A stretch of DNA of 64,000 bases from Loxodes magnus (GCA_946699065.1 CAMPDV010002151.1:1-64000), one strand, 5' to 3'. Counted from the stretch's first letter, positions 11,734-24,150 are shown. Notes: a model not told the origin generated them from the letters alone. Translations and numbers: made by a program.

Positions 11734-12570
11734 ATGGAGTTTAATATAGGACAGCATCTTAGCAAGGCCGAAATTAAGAAGGCTAGAAGAAAAGCCAATC
11801 TAATTTAAAAGTAAAATAGTAGATCTTAGAATAATTAAGCTCTTCATCTCCTTCCTAGGGAAAGCGAATGGTTGACCCAGAAACTTCTTGAATGGAAAAG
11901 GAATAAGTTGAAAAACTAAATAAAGTTATAGTCAAATAAGAAGAAACTATCTGAAATCTGACTAATTAAATTCGAGAAATTCTTACTTATACAAACAACT
12001 CAACTATAAATAGATTAACTCATATTAATAAATAATAAATAAATTACAAGATAATAAATTTGGTCCTAATCTTAACTGCCTCCATCATCAGTTGTATCAA
12101 TGTAGATTGAAGATCCTCAAAATAAATTAATAATCTCTCAATCTAAGAAAAAATAACAGAATAAGAAAATAGCAAAGAAGCAACCTAAATGAACACAAGA
12201 ATTAAAAACATTGAAAAAATTTTGAATATAAGAATTCAAAATAAAATAGAAAGAAAAAAATGCTGATACTGTAGATCGTAATGACATATTCTAAGAAGAT
12301 GTAAAAGTTTTTAAACCAAACAAAAAATTGAAGAATAAAAAACATTAAGAATTTTATCAATATTTTATGTAACAAAGGAAGGGATCTATAAAATAAAAAT
12401 ATTTTAGAATTTTAGCACGGAATCTGTTCATGAGAGTTGTCTTCTCAATAAAAAAGACCGTGGAACCCAACCACGCAAAAAAAATAGTGGCAGCTGCGAC
12501 CAGGTTTCAAGTCCTGTGATCGGTAAACAATTTTATTAACACTTAAGTATATTATTATTATTATTAAATC
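11734..12570 (+). mobile_element. Element family E1, copy A (coiled-coil ORF, TTA tail)
   Basis: About 97% identical by eye to 23311-24150. It begins at ATG with MEFNIGQHLSKAEIKKARRK, a basic start, followed by a coiled-coil-rich stretch and a C-terminal part with WNPTTQKK and LRPGFKSCDR. It ends in a TTA-repeat tail (12548-12568). Substitutions between the two copies are largely silent in the frame that is continuous in the 23311 copy, which argues for past selection on a protein. In this copy that frame is broken about twice. A retroelement ORF1 or Gag-like role is inference from composition. No polymerase is present. Confidence 0.6.
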
Positions 12571-14630
12571 TATCATTATAATTTAAACCTAATAGAGTTA
12601 AATAAATTATAATATTTGATTGTTAAAGCTAATAGCATATTAATAAAGAAGATATTACTAAATTTATGAATTTAAATAAAATAGAATAATCATAGCTATT
12701 TATTTAATCTGTTCTATTAATTATTATTATTATTAGCTTTAAATTTAGATATTAAAATTAAGAAATTTATATCCATTTTATTAAAGCTAGTTTAAGATTT
12801 TAGTTAGATTATTTTATTTAAACAAGCAAAATATTAAGAATATAAATTATTAGATTTAAATCATATAAAAGTAAACTAGATTATCGTTTTAAATTAGAAT
12901 GCTTATTTTTAAATTTAATATTTATTTTGCAAGAAATACGGACATAAGGTAAATTAGTACTACAGATATAAAGAAAAATAAAAATAAAAATAGAAAGAGG
13001 AATTTAAAACCTTTACAGGATTCATTGCTCGTCGAGAGGAAGATTCTATAAAAAAAAGATTTTAGTCATATTTGAAGACACAAAATTATGGATGCACTGA
13101 GATGATTTAAGAAATGATAATATGGCATTTATTTTTAAACATTATCAAGAAGAGAAAAAAGCAAGTTATAAGAATATAAAACCCATAAAAATCATAAGAA
13201 TATGACATCGAAACTTTGACGATGGAAGGCTTCTTCAAATTCTAATTCATGGTAAACCACTAAGTTAATACATTATTGTTATTGTCTTAAAATATTCTAA
13301 TACTTTCTCTATTAGCTACCTTTACAGAATCTTTTGAAACACTATTATCCAAATTTTTTTCTTTCTAAATTGTAATATTTAATCAGATTCATTCTACTTT
13401 TACTAAATGTAGTTAATTTTTAGTTGAAAGTAAGTTTTTTTATCAAGTAACTTTTCTATAAATCTCTTAATTCTTAATTCTAATTCTAATTTTAATTTTC
13501 AATAAAGTTTCCTATGTTTATAAAGTTATTTTTATTATTTAAAAAAATAGTTAGATTTAATATATGTATCCCTCTCTAAAATCCAAATAATACTTTAAAA
13601 AGTAGAAAATAAATTTCATCAACAATTTGACTATTTAAATTTTTCACTTTTTTATATTTGCTTTATGCATTAAATCGCTTGAAATTGATGCTTCTTATAA
13701 GTTAACTTGGAGGAATAACTTTAGCTACTTCAATTCCTAATAAAATTTAAAATGAAGAAATTCTTTCTGGAAATAGTATAATTTTCTTTTACTGATAGCT
13801 AAAGCTGAGAGTAACCAAGTTACATGTTCATTAAATATATGTTTGGATACTATAAGTACAAGAGGATTAAAAATATTAAGTAAACAAATAAATTTATCTA
13901 AAATATAACTAAACCATAATTTTTATTCAGAAAATACAACGAGAAATCTAAAATTTAATCAAATTTGTAATTATTTAGTTTAAAATAATTAAAGTGTTTT
14001 GAAGTTCAAAAGTGGCCTATATTAAATTAGCAAATTTAATTTACAATGGATTCTTTATTTTTTGCAATCTAGAATCTTTATGGTCTTACTGCAAGATTTT
14101 TATAAGAAAACTAAATTTAATGTCCTATCTTTGATGAGTAACTAGGGAAATAAAGTTCTATTAACAATAATTGAGCTGAGCATCGAATTTGGTTGTTTGA
14201 TTATTTTCTTGTTATCTTAATATTTTTTGTTCCTATCTAATTTAATTTATATTTTGCTATATCTAAAAAAGAGAATATTACTTAAGTATTTAATTTATCA
14301 TTAGCACTTATTTCAATAAGACATTTTAAAGTTTTTTGCTTATGTTTGAAAAAATTTTAAAGTTAATATTTCCAAGTTTGCTTTAGTTATGTAAAGAAAG
14401 CTAAAAATGAAAAAAAATGTAAGGCTAAAAAATAAAAGGATAAACAAAAATTAAGGTAAAGGGACCTAATAGTGGTAAGTTATTTACAAAAACGATTTGA
14501 TAGATATAATAATAATACCCTAATCATTTTTCGCAATTTATGGAAATTAAACCTAAAGAGAGAGTAAAAGGGTTTATAAATAGCTGATGAAATATATTAC
14601 ATTTAACTTTATCAATAGTAATTATTCAAA
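12570..14630. other. AT-rich insert with a zinc-knuckle-like remnant
   Basis: The two elements A (11734) and MASKKQQN (15096) are adjacent in the second copy at 23311-25031 but separated here by this block and the next ORF, so about 2.5 kb was gained here or lost there. Around 12925-13250 the plus strand reads FILCKKYGHKVNQYY and a basic stretch after it, which resembles the second half of a CCHC knuckle. The rest shows nothing recognisable. Confidence 0.35.
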
Positions 14631-14632
14631 TT

Positions 14633-15020
14633 TTAAAACATATTTCTAAATGATAAAAGAGAAATAAGGCTAGCATCTAAATCTATTAAATTTATTAGCT
14701 CATTTTTGTATAAAAAGTAGTATAACTTATTTTTATAAAGACTAATTAAATAATTATAAACTATGAATGTTTGAGGAAAGCTAAGTTTCCATTGAGCTGC
14801 TTTCTCTTGATAGTCTCTTAGCGGACATAATGAGAAAATTCTGCTTAAAAATTTCTGCAAAAAGGAACTTCCTTGAATCTTTAACACATATTCACGATCA
14901 AAGATTTCAAACCTCTGCCAAAACCGAATAATTTCCATATTTATTCCCTTCAAGATCTTAGATCCAACAAGAAACTTTCCTTAGGATTGAAAGTAAGGTC
15001 AGACAATTCAAATCTTGCTT
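14633..15020 (-). CDS. Unidentified basic/aromatic ORF, element-derived
   Basis: The minus frame reads on from about 15020 without a gap: KIWIVWPYFQSQGKFLVG, then MEIIRFWQRFEIFDREYVL and a Cys/Arg-rich section SLCPLRDYQEKAAQW. Two TGAs in the upstream part read as Trp. Composition resembles the C-terminal parts of the other short ORFs in this element nest, such as 44520-44743 and 16103-16370. No family was recognised. It lies just downstream (minus sense) of the MASKKQQN element, so it could be a remnant of an earlier insertion. Confidence 0.35.
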
Positions 15021-15095
15021 CGCCATTCCTTTAATTACATATTTAAAAGACTAAAACAAAATATAAATTCTTAGTTATAAAAGCATATAATTAGA

Positions 15096-15965
15096 TATAA
15101 AAGTTAAAGTTAAAGTTAAAGTTAAAAAGCTTTGTTAAAGCCTTAGTAATCAGCCATCTGATCTATTCTATCAGCTTGTCTCCATTAGTTTGTCTTGAAT
15201 TTCTACTAGGCTTAGTTAGGCGGTGTAGCACTTCATTAGTGCACCATCCCTTAATATTCGGAATAGTTTTGGTCTTGCATGTAGTCCTAATTATTTCTCC
15301 AAGGATTAAGATTTTAATTAAAGAATTTTTTTCTATAAATGTTTGCGCTTTATGTTGGATATATCCTAAATAGTTTTCTAAAATTATCTTATTTATTCTT
15401 TCTTTAAATTTCGCTTAGTAACAGTATTTTCATTGGTGTTATTTATTGCACACGTAGCATTTTATTCTTCTTTTACTATTATTCCTGTAACACTTATTTA
15501 ATTTAAATTTACTACTTATTTTAAATAAACGTTTACTGTTTATTTTAATTTGAGGCTTCATTTTCTATTTCCATAGGATCTGATCAATTCTGTTAAATCG
15601 AAAATGGCGTAACCTGAATTGATTATTAAATGTAAATAATTCTTTGTTCTATTTTGTTTTATATTTCTTATGATTATTAATATTGTTTCTCAAGTAAAGA
15701 CGTTATTAGTTTTTCTAATTTTTCTACTTTATCAGTGAGGTATCTATTTTGAACATAAACTCTTTTAATGTCTTAGATAATATTTCTATTTGAGTTTGTG
15801 TAGGAAGTTTTTTTAATTCTGGATTTCCAAGTGGTTAATGTTCATCATATCAATCATATTTCTCACTTTCACTCATTGTAATTATTTCGCTTTTTTATTT
15901 TTTTAGAGAATTTTCCTGTTTAAATGTTTTGCTCAAAGTTCTGTTATTTCTTAGAAGCCATTTTA
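15096..15965 (-). mobile_element. Element family E2, copy A (MASKKQQN ORF, AACTTT tail)
   Basis: Minus-strand ORF beginning with MASKKQQN at 15961. It continues with a helical coiled-coil stretch and a C-terminal part that aligns with the copy at 24176-25027. Near 15218-15245 the DNA contains a hairpin (GTAGCACTTCATTAGTGCAC) that resembles the one ending repeat R2. In minus sense the block ends in a four-fold AACTTT tail (15096-15125; two-fold in the other copy). A simple-repeat 3' tail is typical of non-LTR retroelements and their SINEs. No polymerase was found. Confidence 0.55.
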
Positions 15966-16099
15966 TATCTTTTAAAATAATAAGATAGTTTTAAGATATA
16001 TTTAAACTTAGCTTATTATAAATAATTATATGGATAAGCAGAATAAAAAGGCAATAAATACAAGTATATTAATGTAGATTTAATTTTTAAACTTATAAT

Positions 16100-16400
16100 T
16101 GAAAAGATGGTGGGAGCTAAGAATGACCTTCGTGACTAAAATTTCCGGTTTTATGGCTAGAAAAAAGTTCCTTTCCTGTCGTTGAGAAAGTCTCTGGTCA
16201 GAGATATTTTCTGAAGGGAACACTGTCTTTGAGATTATCCGCTCTTGGTAGGGGCTTGAAGCCTAGCAGCTGTGCCTGGAGCCAACAGGATATACCCGAT
16301 ATTCCATAAAAAGAGAGCGTCGGGTCGGGCAATCGGAAAGGAGTTTCCGGTCCAAAAACTTTTTTAGTTGAAATTAATTAATTAATTAATTAATTTTTAA
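16100..16400 (+). repeat. Repeat family R3, left member of an inverted pair
   Basis: A block of about 270 bp that recurs in inverted orientation at 18240-18540 with roughly 80% identity, followed by an ATTA-type simple repeat (16374-16400). On the plus strand it reads MVGAKNDLRDQNFRFYGQKK and REHCLWDYPLLVGAW. The other copy keeps this frame (MLEAENDLLYQNFWFYGQK), and many differences are conservative. It is far richer in GC than its surroundings. Confidence 0.6.
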
Positions 16401-17455
16401 ACTTAGTTTCTAGTAACCAACTAATTATATTTAGATACTTTTTTATATTAAAGTTGAACATAAAAATATATTTCCTTGCGTTTATAAAAACAAAAGTTTA
16501 ATGTTTAATAATACATAGGAAAAAAAAGTTAAATCTGATTATGTAAATTTAAGAAATTAATAAAGACAGGCTTTGATTTATGAAAATATAAGTTAATATA
16601 ATCCAATTTAAAGTTTATAAATGACTAAATTAATAATTTCTAAATAGATTAAAAATTAAGCTATTAGCTAATAATTTAGATATACATTTTAACTATAAAA
16701 TAAATGAAAATTATAAATATAATAAGAATATTAATTAACTTCTTATTTATATACATTTTATTAAAAAAATATATCCAAATTAAAACTGAAAACATTAGTT
16801 TTATCTTAAGAAAATAATTAAACATTTGCTGAGTAATAAAAATTATAAAAATGAGTTTTAGTTACTTTTTATTTTTTATTGTTTATATATTTATTCTTAT
16901 ATTATCTTTAATTTATTTACCTTCTTAATTAATTTTGCTTATTAGTAGTAAATCAAAATTAATAAAAATAAGACTATTTTGAATTTAATCTAAGAAAACT
17001 CTATTTTACTCTTTAAGTAAAATATTAGGTATAATCTATTTTATTTATATAAAGAAAGTTACTTTTATTGTTTAAAAATAAATAATTTAGTATACTATAT
17101 AGATTAAATCTTTATCTCTCTTTAATCAATAATTAGTTAATTAAAGTATTAAATTTATGGAAAATCATATAGCAATTATTTTTAACTAGATCTAACTTAG
17201 ACATCATAAAAGTTGCCATAGAGCTTAGATTTAAAAATAAATGCTAATATAAATATAGTTTTCTAAGCTTTGTTGAGGTAATTTAATTATTAAATCCCCA
17301 TTTTTTTCTAAGTATCCTTAGTTATTTAAGTCTGTTATTTTGTTTTATAGATATTAATTTAGTAATCTACTAAGTTAAAATTATTCATCTTGTATATTTA
17401 AAAAAAGCTAAATACAATTATCTTTATCTCTAATCTCTATTAAGAAATATAATAA
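16400..17455. other. AT-rich spacer inside the R3 pair
   Basis: No recognisable gene, and composition close to the background. It separates the left R3 block from the zinc-knuckle ORF. Confidence 0.4.
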
Positions 17456-17458
17456 AAG

Positions 17459-18025
17459 ATGACGGAATGGAACAAAGCCTTTCTCGATTAAAAGGCTTCT
17501 CGTAGCTGATTACATTGATAAGGTAGAGAGCCTTGAACATTACATCATGAGTTTACAATAAGACTTATAAGATCATATCGAGATCGAGAGACCGCATAAT
17601 GAATTTGCGACCAAAGGGGATACTAACAACAGATATTAAGAATAGAATGCGATATAGTAAGAATTGATGAATAAATGGGAACAGATTTCTTAAAGTATGA
17701 AAACCCATTTTAATAAATAACGGACATAAAAAAGAGACTAGGAAAATTAGAGGAATAAGACCTAAAAAGAAATAATGATCCAATGGTAATAGAAGAATTA
17801 CCTATGACGACAGAAAAAATTTTCAAGAAAAAATGTTATATATGCGGCAGTTTATTCCACTTATGAAAAAAGTGTAGGAGGAATTGGTAAATAAGAAAAA
17901 ATATTTGGAAAGAACTTGCAAATTTTTATCCTTCCTCGGATGGTTAGCTTTGAAGAAAAAAGATAACTCCAAGACTATTCGGAAAGCTCGGAAGTGAACT
18001 TGGGTGGAGACACCGGCGAGTCTGA
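17459..18025 (+). CDS. CCHC zinc-knuckle protein of a mobile element (Gag-like)
   Basis: ATG at 17459 to TGA at 18023-18025, 188 residues, with internal TGAs read as Trp. Around residues 130-143 it contains CYICGSLFHLWKKC, an exact CX2CX4HX4C zinc knuckle preceded by KKK and followed by RRNW. Such knuckles bind single-stranded nucleic acid and are typical of Gag and of some LINE ORF1 proteins. The part before it is charged and helical (KRLGKLEEQDLKRN). The DNA is clearly richer in GC than its surroundings, a sign of a different origin. It sits between the two inverted R3 blocks. No protease, polymerase or integrase was seen nearby, so it is a fragment or a non-autonomous element; as a reading frame it looks whole. 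Confidence 0.6.
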
Positions 18026-18239
18026 GACTCTGTAAAAGGTAATGCAGGGGGTTATGGACATATTAAGGAAACATTCCATTATGCATAAAATTTTTAATTT
18101 AATCTCTAATTTCTACTTATTTAGCAATTCCACTAAATGTTAAGCTACTAATAATAAAGATAATATAGTAAAATAGGTTAATTAATTAGATATAATAGTT
18201 AATTTAGCTGTTTTTAGATTTAGAGCATTCTTTATTAAC

Positions 18240-18540
18240 TAATTTTAACGAAAAGAGTTTTTGGACCGGAAACTTCTTTCCAGTTAGACGACACGATGCT
18301 TTTTTAAGGAATAACGGGGATATACTGTTGTGTTTCCAGTCACAGTTGCTAGGGAGCTCCATCGTTATGAGCAGCCAGATTTCAAGCCCCTACCAAGAGT
18401 GGATAATCTCAAAGACAGTGTTCCCTTCAGAAAATGACTCTGACCAGGGACTTTCTCAACGAAAGGAAAGGAACTTGTTTCTAGCCATAAAACCAGAAAT
18501 TTTAGTAAAGAAGGTCATTCTCAGCTTCCAGCATTTTTTT
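18240..18540 (-). repeat. Repeat family R3, right member of an inverted pair
   Basis: Reverse-complement counterpart of 16100-16375. The outer ends of both blocks carry the same end of the family, so the pair looks like a long terminal inverted repeat around 16.1-18.5 kb. Two independent insertions would give the same picture. Confidence 0.6.
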
Positions 18541-18774
18541 AATTATATTAGTATATTCTTTATTATAGATAGAAATATATTTATAAATAATATAGTTAAT
18601 TTAAGTCTAATAAGTTTAAATAATATTGTTATATTATAATTTCTATAATAACCTACTTTATATTATCTATATACTATTTTATTAATACACGAACTTTACT
18701 ATTTTTCATTTACAATATCTATATAAAAATTTAATCTATGTCTTAAAAACTTTTGGCTACTAAATGCATTTTTA

Positions 18775-19145
18775 GGTCTTAAACAACAGAAGTAAGATTT
18801 GTAATATAATGTTGGGAAAAATAAATAGATGAGTTGAAAATAATGAAAATAGAAGATAAAGAAGTGATAAATAGGTTTAATCGTATTACAGAAAGTCTAA
18901 ATAAGTTTGATAGTAGATATATTTAAAGTTATAAATATAAGCTAATATGTACTAAAAGGATTTAAATAGATAATATTTATTAATATTACTCTTATATAAA
19001 TATAATAGAGCTTGTTTAATTAATTACTACTATAATTTATATAAAGCTTACAATATAAAATTATTAAAGAGAAACATTTATTTATTTTCTTATTTTATTT
19101 CAAGTTTACTTTAAATTAAATAGCTATACTCAATTTATAAAATAA
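18775..19145 (+). promoter_or_regulatory. Upstream region of the short MORN paralog
   Basis: Near-identical reverse complement of 11163-11565, directly upstream of the start codon at 19146. Confidence 0.5.
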
Positions 19146-21710
19146 ATGCAAACAGTTACAAAACTAAATCCTTAATAAATCTTAGTTATTCTTTATCAAA
19201 ATGGAGATAAGTATGAAGGGGAAAAAGCAGGCGAGATAAAATAGGGATGTGGAAAAATAAGCTATTCAAATGGAGACTCGTACACTGGCGACTGATTAAA
19301 TGATAAAAAGCATGGAAAAGGATTATATAAATATAAAAATGGAGATTTATATTATGGAGAGTGAATAGAAGATAAAAAATAAGGAAAAGGAAATCTAAAA
19401 TATAACAATGGAGATGAATATGATGGAGAGTTATTTGACGATTGCTAGAAAGGGTATGGAGTTTTTAAAGACTAGATTGGAAATAAATATGAAGGCTAAT
19501 GAGTATTGAATAAAAGAGAAGGAAAAGGAAAACTGTAAACAGTAAATGGTGAAATATATGAAGGAGAATGGCAAAATAATCTAGAGAATGGGAAAGGAAT
19601 TTAATGATTTGGGAATGGATAGAAATATGAAGGAATGTGAATAAAAGGAGAAAAACAAAATAGAGGTATAATATATTATGCAAATGGAGATAAATATGAG
19701 GGAGAACTTATAAACTACTGAAAATGTGGGAAAGGAAAGATGACTTATAAGAGTGGAGATTTATTCGAAGGAGAGTGGATGGATGATAAACCATGAACAG
19801 GTAATGGAGTATTTTAAGATATCTAAGGAAAAATATATAAGGCAAATTGAGTCAGAGGGTAAAAACAAGGATTAGGCTCAGTGTAATTTTCAAATGGATA
19901 TAGTTTTCAAGGAAATTGATTAAATGATAAAAAATAAGGATGAGGAATAATGACCTATAAAAACGGGGATTAATATGAAGGAGAATGATCATAAGACTAA
20001 CTAGTAAGTTTAACGAATTTTTATTTTTCTGATGGTGGAAGATTTGATTGAAAAAATTTTGAATGATAATATAAAGTAAATAATTCTAAACTTTCTGATT
20101 TATCATAGAAATGCTACCTAAAAAATTTTATATAACAAATTGCTGTAGATTATGAAAAAAATAAACAAAAGTAAGGATGTTCTCTCATTAAACTAAGCAG
20201 AAATGTGTCTTAAATAATCTTTTAATTTATGAACTCTACTGATATTAGTAATTTATAATAAACTAGTAAATATTTCTACCTTTATAGTTACTCTTTTGAG
20301 GAATTAAAGATAATCACTTATAAGAATTATTCTAAATTTACATAAAGTAAATACAAATGAGTTATAAGAAATATTTCCTTATCTGATGTAAAGAAAATAG
20401 TGATAAATCTGAATGAATTTTCAACTGTTTAAAAGGAAAAAATTTTAAAGTCTTTGAGTCATGCTTTATTTTTAAAAGCGTATCACAATTTAAAGTAAAA
20501 TAGACCTAATTTAATATCAGAAGTTTAGATTTTTAATTGCTCTCAAAATTATTTGTTAACCAAAATTCTATCCTATTTAAATTTAAAAAGATTAACCTTT
20601 CATACCTTTCAGTAATAAGAAACTTTAGAGACACTATAAAATTTTACTAAATTGGAGTATTTAAATATAGCTAAAAATAGTGAATGACTTCTATATAACT
20701 TAAGCGTAAATATCAATCTATAAAATGTTATAATCGAAAGTGATAATCTAAAAACTGATTAACTGATATAGTTCTTGAAAGTAAAAGGAATGCAATTTAA
20801 GTAATTTTAAACAAAAGACTTAAAGTTAAATAATAGAATAATAGAGTTCTGTCCTAATTTAGAAATTATAGATGTTAATATAGAAAATTCTAATGAGTGA
20901 AATTTAGATAAAATTTAGAATGATCAAGTCAAATCTCTGAAACTATAAGGGAACTTCACAAATGAGTAATTTTAGTAGTTCTTCTTCTAACCATTAATGT
21001 AGCTAACAGAAATACAAATATCATAAAATGATAGTTTTGATGATTTAAGTTTACTAATTTAGTTATAATAAACTCCTAATTTATAATCACTTAGTTTATC
21101 TAATTGTAATTAGCTTTCAAACATTGCTCTTTAGTAAATAGGAAATTATGGTTAAACTTATAGTAAAATAAGTTTTAGTAAGATGCATTAAATAGACTAA
21201 AATACACTCTCTTATATTTTCCAAATATGCCCAAATTTAAAATAAATAGAGCTTACTAATTTAAGAAGTATAAATAGTGAAGTTATATAAGTTATTAGTT
21301 AAAATTGTTTATTTCTAAAGCATTTTATTATAGATAGCATACTAGTATAAGGAAATAGAAACTGGGTAAGAGAGATTATATAGATTAGAAAACTTAGAAG
21401 TTTGAAAATTGGATAAGTAAATTTAGATTATCAATAAAAGTGGTAGATAATAGAGCATTGTCATCTGTTACATACACTAGAGTTGTGTATAAATTTATAA
21501 ATGGATACAAATTTTCCTATAATTGACTTAAGAAGTGGACTTCCTTACCCAATATACAAAAATTTGAAAAAGTTACACTTTTAATTTACTTAGAAATATG
21601 AGAATGAAAAGGCCAAGAAATTCAAAGAATAATTTAGAAAGTAAAGAATCTTTAACCGGTTTCAAGAAATACAAACAATCTAGTTTATTGAATTTTAGAA
21701 ACTAGAATGA
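19146..21710 (+). CDS. MORN-repeat/F-box/LRR protein, short paralog
   Basis: Followed codon by codon from ATG 19146 to TGA 21708-21710: 854 residues with no break, using TAA/TAG as Gln and more than a dozen TGAs as Trp (for example GDW, GEW). Residues 17-285 are about eleven MORN units (NGDLYYGEW, NGDKYEGE). Residues 345-390 read NVSQIIFQFMNSTDISNLQQTSKYF as two helices of F-box type. Residues 500-800 carry LRR strands such as LQSLSLSNCNQL and LKQIELTNLRSI, of the AMN1/FBXL kind. By family knowledge an F-box recruits the SCF ubiquitin ligase and the LRRs pick the substrate; MORN units may tether it to membrane or cytoskeleton. It faces its longer paralog as an inverted repeat across a 7.2-kb spacer. 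Confidence 0.85.
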
Positions 21711-21714
21711 TACT

Positions 21715-23305
21715 GAAAACTTAAAATAACTTTTTAAAATAAGATTTTTATAGTTAAAATATATTGATTATTATCATGTATCTTACTAAGATTAGCTACT
21801 TAAATTATACAAATTAAATTAGATTCAATCAATTATCTGCTTATTTATATTTATATTTTAGAGCATTCCACTTACATAATTTTTAATGAATATGACTTAT
21901 TATTTTTAATTTTAAGGATTCATTATTAAAATAATCCCAAATTGATTACTTTGTTAAGCTTATCTTAGTTAAAAGTATTAAGTAGATTTAGATGAAAATA
22001 TACAAAAAGTATAAATTTGGTAAATTATTCGTAGTTTTTATTATCAGATTAATCTTATTTACTTATGAGGGAAAATACTCAAAGTAAGTATAATAAAATA
22101 GAACAGTCTAAGAATATTTAGTCATGTGAGAGATAGTTAATTTCCTTTAAAGTATTATGCTTATTAATCTAATTGGGATAGATTAATTTAATATAATAGC
22201 TAAGTTTAGTTATTGTTTGCTAATTATAGGTAATTTTACTTTTAATAATTGCTTTATTTTTATCCCTGTTATATTATATTAGATGCTATAATTAAATTAG
22301 ATCTTTTAACAATTATTATCTTAATTCTTAAGTTATATTGTAAATTTATCTATCCGTTTAAAAAATTATAGTGATGACTGAAAAATATCATTAATTATTA
22401 TAGATCTAAGCATTTAATTTTATTATTTTGTCACTTTTATCTTATTTATAACCAAAAACCATTAAAGTTAAGTTTATTTTAATACTCTATTTAGTTATTG
22501 AAATTATAGTTAGTTAAAATTAGTTATTCTTATATCTTAATTTTAGGCAATTTTAACTCATTCTGAAAGAATACAATTCATTCTCTCTAAATTTAACAAA
22601 AAATCCAGGAATATCCATTTTTTTGACGAGTTTGTAAACACTGGCTTCTTTAGTTGCTCCTTTCTACTTCTTCACTCATTAGTTTTGAAGATAATAAATC
22701 TACAATTTTCAATTTCATCTTTTAAATTAGCAAGAAACATAGAAAATAAGCCAAATTACATGCAAACGTAGAATGATTTATAATTATAGTGCTAACTATG
22801 CCAACTATTGCTATTAGATTGAGTAACCTTAAAACTAAATTGTGACCATATTTTTTGCGTAAATTGTCTAAAAAATCATATTATATTAGAAACGAATAAC
22901 TATACCATAATTTAAAATTAAAATTAGAGTATCTAGAAAATTCTTTGCCCAGTATGCAGCTATCAATTAACTGATAGCTATATTAAAAATTGTGTTGGAC
23001 CTTACAAATACGATTGTAAATTGAAAAAATATTTGGAGAAGAAAGAAAAATGATAATGCAATTTATTATGAATAATTTATACATTTTACTTAAAAAATTT
23101 TATATTATGCATAGCATTTATAATTAAACATTTATACATAATAAAATAATATTAAATTGGTACAAATATTTAATTTTATAACTATATCAAAAATTAATTT
23201 TGTTTTTATAATATTTCCTAAGAAATAAAAAAGTTATTTTATAACTTTTTAAATTTTAAACTATGTATATAAAATTATAAGAGTAATTGCTTAAAGAATA
23301 GTTAA
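21715..23305. other. AT-rich stretch, no gene recognised
   Basis: No motif-bearing frame found on either strand between the MORN stop codon and element E1 copy B. Confidence 0.4.
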
Positions 23306-23310
23306 AAAAA

Positions 23311-24150
23311 ATGGAGTTTAATATCGGACAGCATCTTAGCAAGGCCGAAATTAAGAAGGCTAGAAGAAAAGCCAATCTAATTTAAAAGTAAAAAAAGTAG
23401 ATCTTAGAATAATTAAGCTCTTCATCTCCTTCCTAGGGAAAGCGAATGGTTGATCCAGAAACTTCTTGAATGGAAAAGGAATAAGTTGAAAAACTAAATA
23501 AAGTTATAGTAAAATAAGAAGAAACTATCTGAAATCTGACTAATTAAATTCGAGAAATTCTTACTTATACGAACAACTCAACTATAAATAGATTAACTCA
23601 TATTAATAAATAATAAATAAATTACAAGATAATAAATTTGGTCCTAATCTTAACTGCCTCCATCATCAGTTGTATCAATGTAGATTGAAGATCCTCAAAA
23701 TAAATTAATAATCTCTCAATCTAAGAAAAAATAACAGAATAAGAAAATAGTAAAGAAGCAACCTAAATGAACACAAGAATTAAAAACATTGAAAAAATTT
23801 TGAATATAAGAACTAAAAATAAAATAGAAAAAAAAATGCTGATACTGTAGATCATAATGACATATTCTAAGAAGATGTAAAAGTTTTTAAACCAAACAAA
23901 AAATTGAAGAATAAAAAACATTAAGAATTTTATCAATACTTTAAGTAACAAAGGAAGGGATCTATAAAAGAAAAATATTTTAGAATTTTAGCACGGAATC
24001 TGTTCATGAGAGTTGTCTTCTCAATAAAAAAGAACGTGGAACCCAACCACGCAAAAAAAATAGTGGCAGCTACGACCAGGTTTCAAGTCCTGTGATCGGC
24101 AAACAATTTTATTAGCATTTAAGTATATTATTATTATTATTATTATTGCT
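23311..24150 (+). mobile_element. Element family E1, copy B (single open frame, TTA tail)
   Basis: Second copy of the block at 11734-12570. From ATG 23311 one frame stays open for about 280 codons. It has a basic start, a coiled coil (KLNKVIVKQEETIWNLTNQI), and a C-terminal part with WNPTTQKKQW and LRPGFKSCDR. TGA appears in it as Trp codons. I cannot tell which TGA, if any, is its stop. A TTA-repeat tail ends the block at 24126-24150. Element E2 follows directly in opposite orientation. Confidence 0.6.

Noticed and set aside
11734-12519. Programmed Euplotes-like +1 frameshifting at AAATAA/AAATAG to explain frame changes
   Set aside because: The change between copies of E1 is explained by simple length differences in A-runs, and TAA/TAG are sense codons here.
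12490-12525. tRNA B-box-like GGTTTCAAGTCC in E1, with similar strings in R1 and R3
   Set aside because: The supposed A box is too close, no tRNA cloverleaf can be drawn, and in E1 the string lies within a frame showing silent differences, so it can be explained as coding.
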